In this document: one piece after another, positions 19,738 to 29,500 of the stretch
How the letters are laid out: every line of letters starts with the position of its first letter
Numbering within the stretch: the first letter of the stretch is position 1
The notes under the pieces: model-generated
What the model saw: only the letters and a program-made list of their open reading frames with translations
Databases searched by the model: none
Told to the model about the DNA's origin: nothing
Position numbers and translations under genes: made by a program
NCBI GenBank assembly: GCA_021780215.1
Contig: JAJXZD010000036.1
Span: 1-40,120 of the forward strand
Origin: Acidobacteriota bacterium
GTDB taxonomy: Bacteria; Acidobacteriota; Terriglobia; Acidiferrales; UBA7541
Direction of reading: 5' to 3'
Length of the DNA stretch: 40,120 bases

Positions 19738-21282
19738 ATGATCTCCCGCCGATTGAAATTTCTCTTTTTCAAAATGAAGCGTAACCCCGTCATGGGTGGC
19801 GCCATATGGAGCCTTATCGCTGCGTGCGCTCTCCTGGGATTGCTCGTGGGGACCCGGGCACCAGCCAAGGCACTCCCTGAGGCAGCCCGCCCTGCTGCCG
19901 CCACGGCGCAGGAGCGCGACAGCACCTACGACGTCACGCTGGGGCGCGGGTATCGCTTCCAGCGTGCCGGATGGATCTACGTTCACCTCGAAGGCGGGCC
20001 GCACGATATCGGCGTGCAGCACGGGTATCTTCTGACGGAGGAGATCTCAGACGCCTTTGTCTCTTTGCGCCTCGAGATGACCCACGACACCGGCCGGGAC
20101 TGGGAGTTCTTCCGCCGCGCCGGACGCGAAATGCTTTGGCCCAAGATCGACACCGAATACCAGCAGGAGTTGCGCGGCATCGCCGAGGGCGTGAAGGACC
20201 ACGGCGGAAAACTGGATGTCTGGGACATCGTCGCGATGAACGCTTTCTCCGAGTTGCCTGATTACTATGTCCCCTGGCTCGATAAGCAAACCGGAGTTGC
20301 CGGCATGCCCCGGCGCGCCTCCTTCGGCCATTGCAGCGCCTTTGTTGCCACAGGCAAGTGGACGCAGGACCATCAGATCGTGATGGCCCACAGCAACTGG
20401 ACCACCTATATTGAGGGTTCCCGCTGGCGGATCATTTTTGACATTGTCCCCCATGACGGCTACCGCATCCTCATGGACGGCTTCCCCGGAGTTATCGCCA
20501 GCGATGACGACTTCGGGGTCAATTCCGCCGGCCTGATGATCTCCGAGACGACCATCGCAAACTTTCACGGGTGGGACCCGAACGGCAAGCCCGAATTCGT
20601 GCGCGCACGCAAGGCCATGCAATACGCTGGTTCGATTGACGAGTACACCCGGATCATGCTCAATGGAAACAACGGCGGCTACGCCAACGATTGGCTGCTC
20701 GGCGACCGCAAGACTGGCGAAATCGCCCGGTTTGAGCTTGGCTTGAAGCATTCGAAGATCTGGCGAACCAAGGACGGCTACTTTTCCGGAGCGAATTTCC
20801 CGAGCGATCCCGCACTGATCAAGGATGAAACCACTTTCGACCCTTCCAACCCGGCGAGCGGGCCCAATGCGCGGCATATTCGATGGGATCAGCTACTGAA
20901 CAAATATAAGGGGCAAATTGATCCCGCTCTCGCGGAAACATTCCTGGCCGATCATTACGACACGTTTACGAAACGCGATGGGCCAAACCGTCGCACCCTC
21001 TGCGGCCACGGAGACACCACGGCGGAAACCCTCCCCGGCTCGAACGCTCCACCCTATGATCCCTTTGGCTCGGCGCAGGGCAAGGTGATCACCAGCGACA
21101 TGGCCGCCGCCATGGAGTTCCTCGCGCGTATCGGCCATCCCTGCGGGACCAATTTCGACGCGGCCAAATTCCTCAATGCGCATCCGGAATTTTCCTGGCA
21201 GTCTCCCGTGCTTCGCAACATGGACGCCGGGCCGTGGACCGAATTCCGCATCGGCGAGCATGCCCGGCCCGCAGCGCCCTGA
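19738..21282 (+). CDS. Secreted C45-like/phospholipase B-like Ntn-hydrolase
   Basis: The protein (514 aa from ATG 19738) resembles the autoprocessing acyltransferase/hydrolase superfamily that includes peptidase family C45 and phospholipase B-like proteins. Key signs are the LEGGPHDIGVQHGYLL motif near the start of the domain, and GHCSAFVATG, in which Cys199 would become the N-terminal nucleophile after self-cleavage, followed by IVMAHSNW and the GFPGVIASDDDFGVNSAGL region. A hydrophobic segment (about 20-42) suggests export or an N-terminal anchor. The start is uncertain: ATG 19669 and ATG 19774 are in frame; 19774 gives the most compact signal peptide. The substrate (acyl-peptide, lipid or N-acyl compound) is unknown. 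Confidence 0.75.
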   Translation: MISRRLKFLFFKMKRNPVMGGAIWSLIAACALLGLLVGTRAPAKALPEAARPAAATAQERDSTYDVTLGRGYRFQRAGWIYVHLEGGPHDIGVQHGYLLTEEISDAFVSLRLEMTHDTGRDWEFFRRAGREMLWPKIDTEYQQELRGIAEGVKDHGGKLDVWDIVAMNAFSELPDYYVPWLDKQTGVAGMPRRASFGHCSAFVATGKWTQDHQIVMAHSNWTTYIEGSRWRIIFDIVPHDGYRILMDGFPGVIASDDDFGVNSAGLMISETTIANFHGWDPNGKPEFVRARKAMQYAGSIDEYTRIMLNGNNGGYANDWLLGDRKTGEIARFELGLKHSKIWRTKDGYFSGANFPSDPALIKDETTFDPSNPASGPNARHIRWDQLLNKYKGQIDPALAETFLADHYDTFTKRDGPNRRTLCGHGDTTAETLPGSNAPPYDPFGSAQGKVITSDMAAAMEFLARIGHPCGTNFDAAKFLNAHPEFSWQSPVLRNMDAGPWTEFRIGEHARPAAP

Positions 21283-21322
21283 CGGCTAACGGAGTCCACC
21301 GGGGACTGCTGCCCGATACGCA

Positions 21323-21344
21323 CCACCTTTTGGCAGCAAGGTGG
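21323..21344 (+). other. Small hairpin upstream of the Cys/His protein gene
   Basis: CCACCTT (21323-21329) and AAGGTGG (21338-21344) form a perfect 7-bp stem with an eight-base loop in the 111-base gap between the Ntn-hydrolase and the small Cys/His protein. There is no T-tract. It may be a weak terminator for the upstream gene or a leader structure. Confidence 0.28.
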
Positions 21345-21393
21345 AATTCCCTTCCGGACGGTGTTACAAAAAAGTGTTTACAGGAGTCCATCC

Positions 21394-21738
21394 GTGCCAG
21401 AGGCGTGCAACGCAAAAGGTTGCAGGGTTTCCGTGCCTGCGGGACAGGCCACGGAGCGCCTCTGCGTTCTGCATTTCACGCTCTTCATCGAACAGGAATG
21501 CGATGAAATGCGCCGCCAAAGTGCCCTTGGCAACGCGAACCACGAGCGCCAGGCGGAATTCATGCAGAAGATCTCCGGCCGGGGAGAGGCCTTGGTGCGC
21601 GTAGCCACCAGCGGCTTCCCGATGTCCGACGAACTAAAGGCGCGCATCCTCAGCACGCTTCTCACCCTCATGAACTGCCGCGAGAATCTCGACCGTGCCG
21701 CCATGCGGCAATCCGGCCTGCGGCGTTTCCCGGGCTGA
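21394..21738 (+). CDS. Small protein with N-terminal Cys/His zinc-finger-like motif
   Basis: I start this 114-aa protein at GTG 21394, because AGGAG lies seven bases upstream and the product then opens directly with the Cys motif. Residues Cys5, Cys10, Cys24 and His27 form a C-x4-C-x13-C-x2-H arrangement (CNAKGC ... LCVLH) that could bind zinc. The rest is mostly helical and charged, with ELKARILSTLLTLMNCRENL near the end. I recall similar small proteins with this Cys motif from Acidobacteria but know no function. An alternative GTG at 21361 would add 11 residues without a ribosome-binding site. It converges with the ThiF-like gene, 13 bases away. Confidence 0.66.
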   Translation: MPEACNAKGCRVSVPAGQATERLCVLHFTLFIEQECDEMRRQSALGNANHERQAEFMQKISGRGEALVRVATSGFPMSDELKARILSTLLTLMNCRENLDRAAMRQSGLRRFPG

Positions 21739-21751
21739 CCCTTCAGCGCAG

Positions 21752-22795
21752 CTAAGCGCCTATATAGCGGGCGTACAGCGAGCGCGCGACGGCCGAGTCC
21801 TTCGTCCCCTTGATGATTGCCCGGCCATCGGCAAAAACAGTCATTTCATACGGAGGGACGCGAAAGCGCAGCAAATAATCGTTGCGCCGGACTTCGTCCG
21901 AACAGCCCAGCAATCGGGCGCCAATTTCTTCGAGGTCCAGCGTCCGCCCGCTTTCGTGGATCTGCACGGAATTGCGCCCACACAGAATGATGCGCGGTTG
22001 GGCTTCCCCGCGGAGAAAAGTGAATTCGCGACGAGCGCAGGCGCGGCAGGCTGGATTGCGGGCCACGCGAATCGATTGGAATTTTCCGTTCCAGACGTCG
22101 CAGGAGAGAAGCCGCCCGCCCAGCCCATCACCCCCTTGCGCAAACCAGCGAATTGCCTCCGCGGCCTGAATGGAAGCGATGACGCTGGCTGCCGATTGCA
22201 TAATTCCCAAGGTGTCGCACGTCGCGCCCCCGCCCAGGGCGCGTAAAGGAGCATCGTCGCCCGTCTCAAGGACGCAGGCGAGACAGGCGGTTTCTCCCGG
22301 GCGAATCATCATGGTCACACCATAGCTGCCGACGACCGCCGCATAGATCCAGGGCACGCCGAGGGATACGGCGACGTCGTTCAGCAGGAGGCGCGTCTCA
22401 AAATTGTCCGTTCCATCCAGGATCAGGCCAAAGCCCTCCAGGAGTTCAGAAGCATTCCCTGGAGTCAAGTCCCCAACCATGCCCTCGACCTGGACGCCCG
22501 CATTGGCCGCGTGCAGGCGACGTTCGGCGGCAACGGCCTTGGGCAGCGACTCCCGCGCATCGGATTCCTCAAACAGCGTCTGCCGCTGCAGATTCGACCA
22601 CTCGACGAAATCGCGGTCAATGATACGCAAGTGCCCCAGGCCCGCGCGGATCAGAATATTCGCCGCGGCCGTCCCCAGCGCGCCGCAGCCGACCAAGACC
22701 GCGCGGGCACCGAGAATCCTCTCCTGGCCCGCCTCGCCTATCCCGGAGAGAAGAATCTGGCGTGAGTACCTTTCCTGTTGGTCGGGATTCATCAT
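21752..22795 (-). CDS. ThiF/MoeB/HesA-type E1-like adenylyltransferase
   Basis: E1-like enzymes adenylate the C terminus of small sulfur-carrier proteins (ThiS, MoaD) for thiamine or molybdopterin synthesis. The 347-aa protein has the ATP-binding VGCGALGTAAANILIRAG (GxGxxG near 36-41), NLQRQ, and LDGTDNFETRLLLNDV. Zinc cysteines occur as C171xxC174 and C250xxC253, and Cys193 in GGATCDTLG matches the position of the conserved catalytic cysteine. About 80 C-terminal residues (ILCGRNSVQI ... LYARYIG) form an extra domain seen in a ThiF/MoeB subgroup, replacing the rhodanese domain of some MoeBs. No carrier-protein or pathway gene adjoins it. ATG 22795 or 22792 fits the family start MNPDQQERYSRQ. 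Confidence 0.88.
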   Translation of the reverse strand: MMNPDQQERYSRQILLSGIGEAGQERILGARAVLVGCGALGTAAANILIRAGLGHLRIIDRDFVEWSNLQRQTLFEESDARESLPKAVAAERRLHAANAGVQVEGMVGDLTPGNASELLEGFGLILDGTDNFETRLLLNDVAVSLGVPWIYAAVVGSYGVTMMIRPGETACLACVLETGDDAPLRALGGGATCDTLGIMQSAASVIASIQAAEAIRWFAQGGDGLGGRLLSCDVWNGKFQSIRVARNPACRACARREFTFLRGEAQPRIILCGRNSVQIHESGRTLDLEEIGARLLGCSDEVRRNDYLLRFRVPPYEMTVFADGRAIIKGTKDSAVARSLYARYIGA

Positions 22796-22892
22796 CCGCT
22801 CTGTTCTCTCCCTGTTGGAATGATAGCGCCATTTCACGCCGGGCACACAGCGGGCCTGTGCTAACCTTCTCTTTGCCCAGGAGATTCGGATT

Positions 22893-25877
22893 TTGCGACG
22901 ATCAGCACCGTATTTGGCCCGCTGGTGCCGAGGTATCCGATGGACCGCCTGCGTAGCTCTACTCGTTGCGGCTGTGTCCGCGGCACAAGGCCAGGAACCT
23001 TCTATCGAAGGTCAAGACGTGGCAGAGGTGCGCGTACTCGACGACGCGGGCCGAGCCATCACGCAGAAACTGCCTGCCCTTGAGCTGCATTCTGGAATGC
23101 CTTTCAATTTTTCCGCCGAACGCGCTAGCTTACGCGCCCTCTACCGTACCGGCGACTACTCCGATATCCGGGTGACAGCCTGGCCCGTGGCGGGAGGGCT
23201 TCGCGTCGATTTCGTGGCGCAGCGAAACTACTACAACAACGTAATCCGCGTCGTGGGCCTGACCCCTCCTCCTACGGAAGCTACCGCACTGGCGGCACTG
23301 CGGCTCAGCCTTGGCGAACCCTTTCGGAAGAGCACTCTCACAGATGCGATCGCGCGACTGCAGGACACGCTTCGCGAAGACGGCTTCTATCAGGCAAAGA
23401 CAGTTCCCTCCCTCGAGCCCCACGAAGCGACAAGGCAGATGGATGTGACCGTGACGGTCATTCCCGGGCCGCGTGCGCGCGTCGGATCGATTCACATCGA
23501 GAATCAAACGCCCTACTCGAATGGCTATCTCCTGCGCCGGCTGAAGTTATCGAACAAAGACTCCGTGACGACCGCGCGGCTCTCCCACGCCACGCGGCGA
23601 CTGAAGCAGTATCTGGTGAATCAGGGCTATCTCGGAGCCGTGGTGCTTCTGATCCCCGGAAATTATGATGCCGCCTCGAACGGACTGCCACTGCGCCTAT
23701 CGGTTTCGGCGGGCCCGCGCGTGCGGGTCGAGGTCAGCGGCGCGCGCCTAAGCAAATCCCAACAGCGAAAGTTGTTGCCCATTTATGCGGAAGGCGCCGT
23801 GGACGAAGACCTCTTGCAGGAGGGCCGGCGCAACATTCGCAGCTACTTTCAAAACCAGGGATACTTTGACGCGCGCGTCGCGGTTGGCTCGCGACAGGAA
23901 GGCCCCAAAGCCGAGCGGGTGATCAGCTACGAGATTTCCCGAGGGGACCGCTATCGCCTGGCTGGAATTTCCTTCACCGGAAACCGATATTTTTCAACTG
24001 ATCTGCTCACCAGACGCATGCAACTCCAGCCGGCCTCCTTCGCTTCGAATGGAAAATTCAGCCAGCAGCTGATGCGCGACGATGCAGACTCGATCCGCTC
24101 GATCTATCTAGCGAATGGCTTTCACGATGTGCAGGTCTCCTCGACGGTGGACGACCATTACCAGGGCAAAAAAAGCAACCTGTTCGTCTCCTTCCACATT
24201 GTCGAGGGATCCCAGACTCGCATCGCCGATCTGACCATCGAGGGCAACAAGGCCCTCTCCACCTCCATTCTCCTAGCCGTCACGGGCTCCACGCCCGGGC
24301 AGCCGTATTCGGAATCGGGGGTGGCCAGCGACCGGAATAACATTCTGGCGCTCTACTATAACGAAGGCTTCCCCGAAGCCCGCTTTCGCGACGAGGCGCT
24401 GCCCGGTAGCGCACCAAATAAAATGCGCCTGATCTACCACATCACGGAAGGGCGCCAGATCAAGGTCGCGAAAGTCCTCCTGACCGGCTACCAATACACT
24501 CACCCCGGAATCATCGCCCGTCAGGTGGAGATTCATTCCGGGGCGCCGCTGCGCGAGGGGGACATCGCCGGAACGCAGCGCAACCTCTACAATCTCGGTG
24601 TCTTTACCCAGGTGCAGGTTGCGCCTCAAAATCCAGACGGCTCGGACCCACAGAAGAATGTCGTCGTAGCGGTCCAGGAGGGGCAGCGGTACACGATCGG
24701 CTACGGATTCGGCTTCGAAGTGCAGCGGATTGCCGGCGGCTCGAACAATCCCACTGGAACAACCATCGGCGCCAGCCCCCGCGGTATTTTTGAAATCTCA
24801 CGCGCCAACATGTTCGGCCGCGCACAAACTCTTTCCTTTAAGGCCCGAGGCAGCACGCTCGAATATCGCGCGGCGCTGGAATACTCCGCCGCCAACTTCT
24901 TGTCTCAGCCGAGCCTGACACTACAAGCCACTGCCTTCGCTGACAAAACCCAGGACATCAACACGTTCACCTCGACGCGCCTGGAAGGCGGCCTGCAACT
25001 GGTTGAGCAGCTCTCTCCCTCTAGTTCCCTTCTCTATCGCTATTTCTACCGGCAAGTGAAGGCGTCCAATATCGTCGCCACGATCAATCCGGAACAGATC
25101 CCTCTGCTCAGCCAGACGACGCTGGTCTCCGGATTCGGAATCACCTATGCGCGCGACCGCCGGGACAATCCCGCCGATGCTTCGCACGGAACCTTTAATA
25201 CGGTGGACTTCAGCGACGCGATTCGCGCCATCGGATCGAGCGCCAGTTTCCTTAAGGGTTTCTTCCAGAACTCCTCCTACTACTCTCTCGGCCGGTCTTT
25301 CGTTTTCGCGCGCTCGGTGCGCTTCGGTGTGGAGCAACCCATGGGCACTACCGTTGCTCCGAGCGACCCCAGCTGCATTCCCGCCACGAGCGGAGCGATT
25401 TCCTGCATTACGATTCCCCTTCCGGAGCGATTTTTCGCCGGCGGTGGCACATCGCTGCGTGGCTTCGGATTGAACCAGGCTGGGCCGCGCGATCCGGTCA
25501 CGGGCTTTCCCATTGGCGGACTCGCCTTGCTCGTGTTCAACCAGGAGCTGCGGTTTCCGATGAAGCTTCCCTGGGTCGGGAACCGCCTGGGCGGAACCGT
25601 CTTTTATGACGGCGGCAATGTATACAACGATCTGTACCACATCTCCTTCGCCTGGAAGTCGCCATCGACTACGAACCTGAGCTATTTCTCGCACACTGTC
25701 GGCTTTGGTTTGCGATATCCCACACCCATCGGGCCTGTCCGCATAGACTTCGGCTATCAGTTGAACCCGGCGCTTTATCAGGCCACGTATACGCCCGCAG
25801 GCTCTACGACTCCCGTAACCCAAAACTTTCGTCTGCCGCATTTCGGGTTTTTCTTCGATATAGGACCGGTGTTCTGA
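22893..25877 (+). CDS. Omp85-family outer-membrane protein (TamA/BamA-like) with about seven POTRA domains
   Basis: Omp85 proteins insert or translocate proteins at the outer membrane using periplasmic POTRA domains and a 16-stranded barrel. The 994-aa product starts at TTG 22893 (GGAG ten bases upstream), with a signal peptide ending SAAQG. I count seven POTRA-like units of 75-85 residues between about 33 and 605, each closing on the pattern LRxxGY/F ... V(x)V(x)G (for example YLVNQGYLGA, YFQNQGYFDA, YLANGFHDV). The barrel runs from GYGFGFEVQ to the terminal Phe of FFFDIGPVF and contains the conserved loop GGGTSLRGFGLNQAGPRD (RGF motif). Its stop overlaps the next start (TGATG). The downstream TamB-like gene argues for a TamA-type role, although seven POTRAs exceeds the three of E. 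coli TamA. Confidence 0.93.
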   Translation: MRRSAPYLARWCRGIRWTACVALLVAAVSAAQGQEPSIEGQDVAEVRVLDDAGRAITQKLPALELHSGMPFNFSAERASLRALYRTGDYSDIRVTAWPVAGGLRVDFVAQRNYYNNVIRVVGLTPPPTEATALAALRLSLGEPFRKSTLTDAIARLQDTLREDGFYQAKTVPSLEPHEATRQMDVTVTVIPGPRARVGSIHIENQTPYSNGYLLRRLKLSNKDSVTTARLSHATRRLKQYLVNQGYLGAVVLLIPGNYDAASNGLPLRLSVSAGPRVRVEVSGARLSKSQQRKLLPIYAEGAVDEDLLQEGRRNIRSYFQNQGYFDARVAVGSRQEGPKAERVISYEISRGDRYRLAGISFTGNRYFSTDLLTRRMQLQPASFASNGKFSQQLMRDDADSIRSIYLANGFHDVQVSSTVDDHYQGKKSNLFVSFHIVEGSQTRIADLTIEGNKALSTSILLAVTGSTPGQPYSESGVASDRNNILALYYNEGFPEARFRDEALPGSAPNKMRLIYHITEGRQIKVAKVLLTGYQYTHPGIIARQVEIHSGAPLREGDIAGTQRNLYNLGVFTQVQVAPQNPDGSDPQKNVVVAVQEGQRYTIGYGFGFEVQRIAGGSNNPTGTTIGASPRGIFEISRANMFGRAQTLSFKARGSTLEYRAALEYSAANFLSQPSLTLQATAFADKTQDINTFTSTRLEGGLQLVEQLSPSSSLLYRYFYRQVKASNIVATINPEQIPLLSQTTLVSGFGITYARDRRDNPADASHGTFNTVDFSDAIRAIGSSASFLKGFFQNSSYYSLGRSFVFARSVRFGVEQPMGTTVAPSDPSCIPATSGAISCITIPLPERFFAGGGTSLRGFGLNQAGPRDPVTGFPIGGLALLVFNQELRFPMKLPWVGNRLGGTVFYDGGNVYNDLYHISFAWKSPSTTNLSYFSHTVGFGLRYPTPIGPVRIDFGYQLNPALYQATYTPAGSTTPVTQNFRLPHFGFFFDIGPVF

Positions 25878-26572
25878 TGGCTCGCTTTGCTTTCATTTTC
25901 GGTCTCGCGGCGCTCTTCGCAAGCCTTGGGGCGGGACACTGCTTCGCCGCCAAAAGCGCCCGCACCAGGCAGGATGTTCATGCGCCGGGTGGGACGATCG
26001 CGATTGACGGCATCGCCGCCCGCATAGAAGACGACATCATTACCGAAAGCCAACTCCGGGAGCTCGCTGCGTTTCAGATTCTTGTGGACGGCCGTGCCAA
26101 GTCTCGCGCCGAGCTGATCCGCGAGCTAGCCGATCAATGGATCGTGCGGGGCGAAGCCAGCGCGGCTAAGTTCGAACAGCCATCCAACGAGGACGTAGAC
26201 CACGCCATCGCCGAACTGGAAAACCAGTTCTCCTCGCCCGCGGAATTCGAGAAGCGCCGCGCCGCCGCAGGAATTAGCCAGGCGGCCGTGCGCCGCCTGG
26301 TTGCGCAACAGCTCTACCTCTCGCGCTTCCTCGATTTTCGCTTCCGGCCGGCCGCGGATGTTAGTCCGGAGCAGGTCCGCGATTACTACGACCGCGAATT
26401 TGCGCCACAGTTGCAAGCGCGCGGCGAGAAGGTGCCACCTCTCGAAAGCGTGCAGGACACCATTCGGGAGGTCCTTGTCCAGCGGGCGATAGACTCGCGT
26501 GCCCGGCAATGGCTGGACGAGACTCGCAAGGGCTTGAAAATTGACGTGATCCCGGACGGGGAGGCCCCATGA
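25877..26572 (+). CDS. Periplasmic SurA-like chaperone lacking a PPIase domain
   Basis: The 231-aa protein has a signal peptide ending CFAA and the layout of SurA N- and C-terminal chaperone pieces without the parvulin domain. The IDGIAARIEDDIITESQLRE strand-helix start, the ELIRELADQWIVRGEA helix, the long helical arm with QQLYLSRFLDFRFRP, VSPEQVRDYYDREF, and the closing helix VQDTIREVLVQRAIDSRARQ all match SurA/PpiD-like chaperone domains. SurA guards unfolded outer-membrane proteins in the periplasm. It overlaps both neighbours by one and four bases, so its level is tied to the Omp85 and TamB-like proteins; it may deliver substrates to them (inference). Confidence 0.82.
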   Translation: MARFAFIFGLAALFASLGAGHCFAAKSARTRQDVHAPGGTIAIDGIAARIEDDIITESQLRELAAFQILVDGRAKSRAELIRELADQWIVRGEASAAKFEQPSNEDVDHAIAELENQFSSPAEFEKRRAAAGISQAAVRRLVAQQLYLSRFLDFRFRPAADVSPEQVRDYYDREFAPQLQARGEKVPPLESVQDTIREVLVQRAIDSRARQWLDETRKGLKIDVIPDGEAP

Positions 26573-29500
26573 GCCGCTTCCGCAAACGCTTGATCTGGAT
26601 CATCCTTGGAACAGTGGCCATCCTGGCGCTCCTTTTGGGCCATGCGCTAAGGAAAGGCCTGGCTGACCCTTGGTTGCGCCGCGCCCTTCTCGCGCAAATA
26701 GAGGTTCGGACCGGTGCGCGCGCCGAAATGACCGGCTTTCGTTTCCAGGCATGGCACCTGCGTGTGGAAATCCGCGGACTGACCCTGCACGGGCGCGAGA
26801 CTTCCGGCGCCCCTCCTCTCTTTCGCGCCAGCCGCGTGGAGGCGCAGGTCCGCATCGTGTCCTTCTTCGGAAGGAAGATCGCGCTCAATGAGCTGGTGGT
26901 GGATAAGCCGCAACTCTCCGTCAGAATTGACTCGGACGGTCGAAGCAATATCCCCACGCCGCGGAAGGCTCCTGCCTCCGGCGCCTGGCGGGATACCTTG
27001 TTTCGCTTGCAGGTGGGACATCTGACTTTGCGGGATGGTTCGGTGAATTTCAACGACCGCCGCACGCCCCTCTCCCTCAATGGCCGGAACATCGATTTCG
27101 CACTCGCCTACAGCGCCCCGGCAGGCGCTGACGGCTCCTATGCCGGCACACTGAACATTCGTCAGATGTTCCTTGCATTGGGGCGCTATGCGCCATTTCG
27201 CTCCGACCTGTCAGCCAGATTTACTCTGTATCGCAACGCTTTCGAGCTGGATGATTTCTCCTGGCGGCTGCCCCATTCAAATCTGCAAGCCCGCGCCACA
27301 CTGGCAAGCTTTTCCCGGCTGGACTGGCAATTCCACTACCGGGGCTCTCTCTCTCTCTCTGATGTGGCTACGATCTTCCGGCGCACCGATGTGCCGGGCG
27401 GTTTGGTCGAATTCTCGGGAAAGGCGCACTACTCTGCGGCCGGGATCACGGCTGGCAAGCGCGGTAGCGATAACCCAAGCCCCGCGCAGTCATGGACCGC
27501 CAGCGGCTATTTCCACGCCCGGGACATTGTCCTGCCCTATGATTGGTTCCACGCCAAGGATCTGACCACCTGGGGAGATTATGAAGTCGCGTCAAGCCGG
27601 CTGACGGTTCCCGACCTTGAGATTCAGGCGCTGGGCGGAGCCGCTACTGGAAATCTGGCGCTGGATTTTCCCGACATGGCATTCCGGGTAGAGACCAGGA
27701 TGCGAGGCGCCAGCCTGGCCAGGATTTTTGCCGCACTGGACAACCCCAACTTTCCGGTCGAGACCCTCCACTGGGATGCCGCCGTGGACGTGGACGCGGT
27801 CAACACGTGGAATGCGAATTTCCGGCACTTCCGCACAAACGGCAAGATGCGCTGGGCTCCTCCCGGAAGCCCTGCCAAGGGGATGATCCCTGCAACTGCT
27901 CGCATTGACTATGACTACACGCAGGACCGGCGCACTTTCTCGATCTCTCCGAGCAAAATTACTCTGCCAAAGGCGCGCATTCGCATGGACGGAGCTCTTG
28001 GCGCACAAAACTCCGACCTGGATGTGAAATTCCACGCGGACGACCTTCTCGAATGGAATGATTTCATCAACGCCATCCGAGGCCCGCATGCGGCCCACGA
28101 GCAAATTGGAGGGCGAGCGGATTGGAGCGGGAGGATTCTCGGTCCGTTGGCTGGACCCGCCTTCCGGGGCCATGTGGATGCGGCCAGTGTATCGTACGGC
28201 CGGCTCTTCTGGGACCAGTTTGCAGCCGACATGGAATACTCGCCCGACGGTCTCCACCTGGCAGAAGCCACGGTCCGGCACGGGAGGGCTGTCGCAAGTC
28301 TCACCTTCCAGATGGACTTCGATGGTGCGTGGAGCTTTCGGCCCGAAAATCATTGGGCGCTCGATGCGAACATCCAGGACGTTCCTATCTCGGACCTGCA
28401 GGAGGCTATCCAGTCCGGCTATCCGGTCCAGGGACAATTGACCGGAAAAGTCCACGGCGACGGGACTCGCGCATCGCCTGTCTTCGACGCCACGCTCGAT
28501 GCCCGGAATTTACAGGTAAAAAGCCTCTACTTCGATCACATGCATGCGCAGCTGCATGCGGGCAATGGCGAGGTCAGGCTAGCCGACGCAACCTTGCGCA
28601 GGGGAACCTCGGACATCAGCGGCACCCTGGCCTACCAGTTGGCGACTGGGACCATGCAGTTCGACGTCACCGGAGCAGGCATATCGCTCAGCTCTATCAG
28701 CATGCTCGAGTCATCGACCCTTCCCCTCGCGGGCCAACTCGACTTTCATCTGCGCGGGCATGGCCCGTTGCAAACCTCCGTGGCTCAGGGTGATTTTCGC
28801 ATCCGCAATTTGCGGCTCGGCTCGGAAGCGGAGGGCGACTTCCGCGGCCGGCTCGTCTCGGACGGCCAAACGGCCCGCCTGACTCTTACCGCCGTCCCCA
28901 CCCCCGATAGCCTGCAAGGAGATGTAACGATCGAGCTGACGGGAGACCGCCGAATCGTCGGGAGTGTGTCCGTGCGGCAGTTCAATCTGGACCCGCTCAT
29001 CACAGCGGGCCTTCACCTCCACCAACTGACCGGCCATGGCGCCGCCGATGCCCTCTTCACCATCTCCGGAAATCTGCGCCAGCCCGATTCCATCGAAGTT
29101 CAAGCAGATATCGCGCGAATTTCCTTCAACTACGAATTGGTCCAGCTCGCCAACGATCAGGATATCCACCTGACCTATCGCCGCAACGAGGTCTCCATCG
29201 AGCAGGCGCGGCTCCGCGGACCCGACACCGATTTTAAAATCAGCGGCTCTGCTCGTTTCGACGGAAATCGGCCGCTCCATTTTGCGGTCTCCGGCGCGGT
29301 CAACCTGCGGCTCGTCAAAGGGCTTTTCCCTGATCTGGATGGAAAGGGCCGGGCGGACGTGAACGTGGGGATTGGCGGGAACCTGTCACAGCCGGAATTG
29401 ACCGGAAGGGCACGCGTCAGCGGCGCATCCATCAGTTACGCGGATTTTCCCGTGGGGCTAACGGGACTCGACGGAGAGTTCTCTTTTGACAAGAGCCGCC

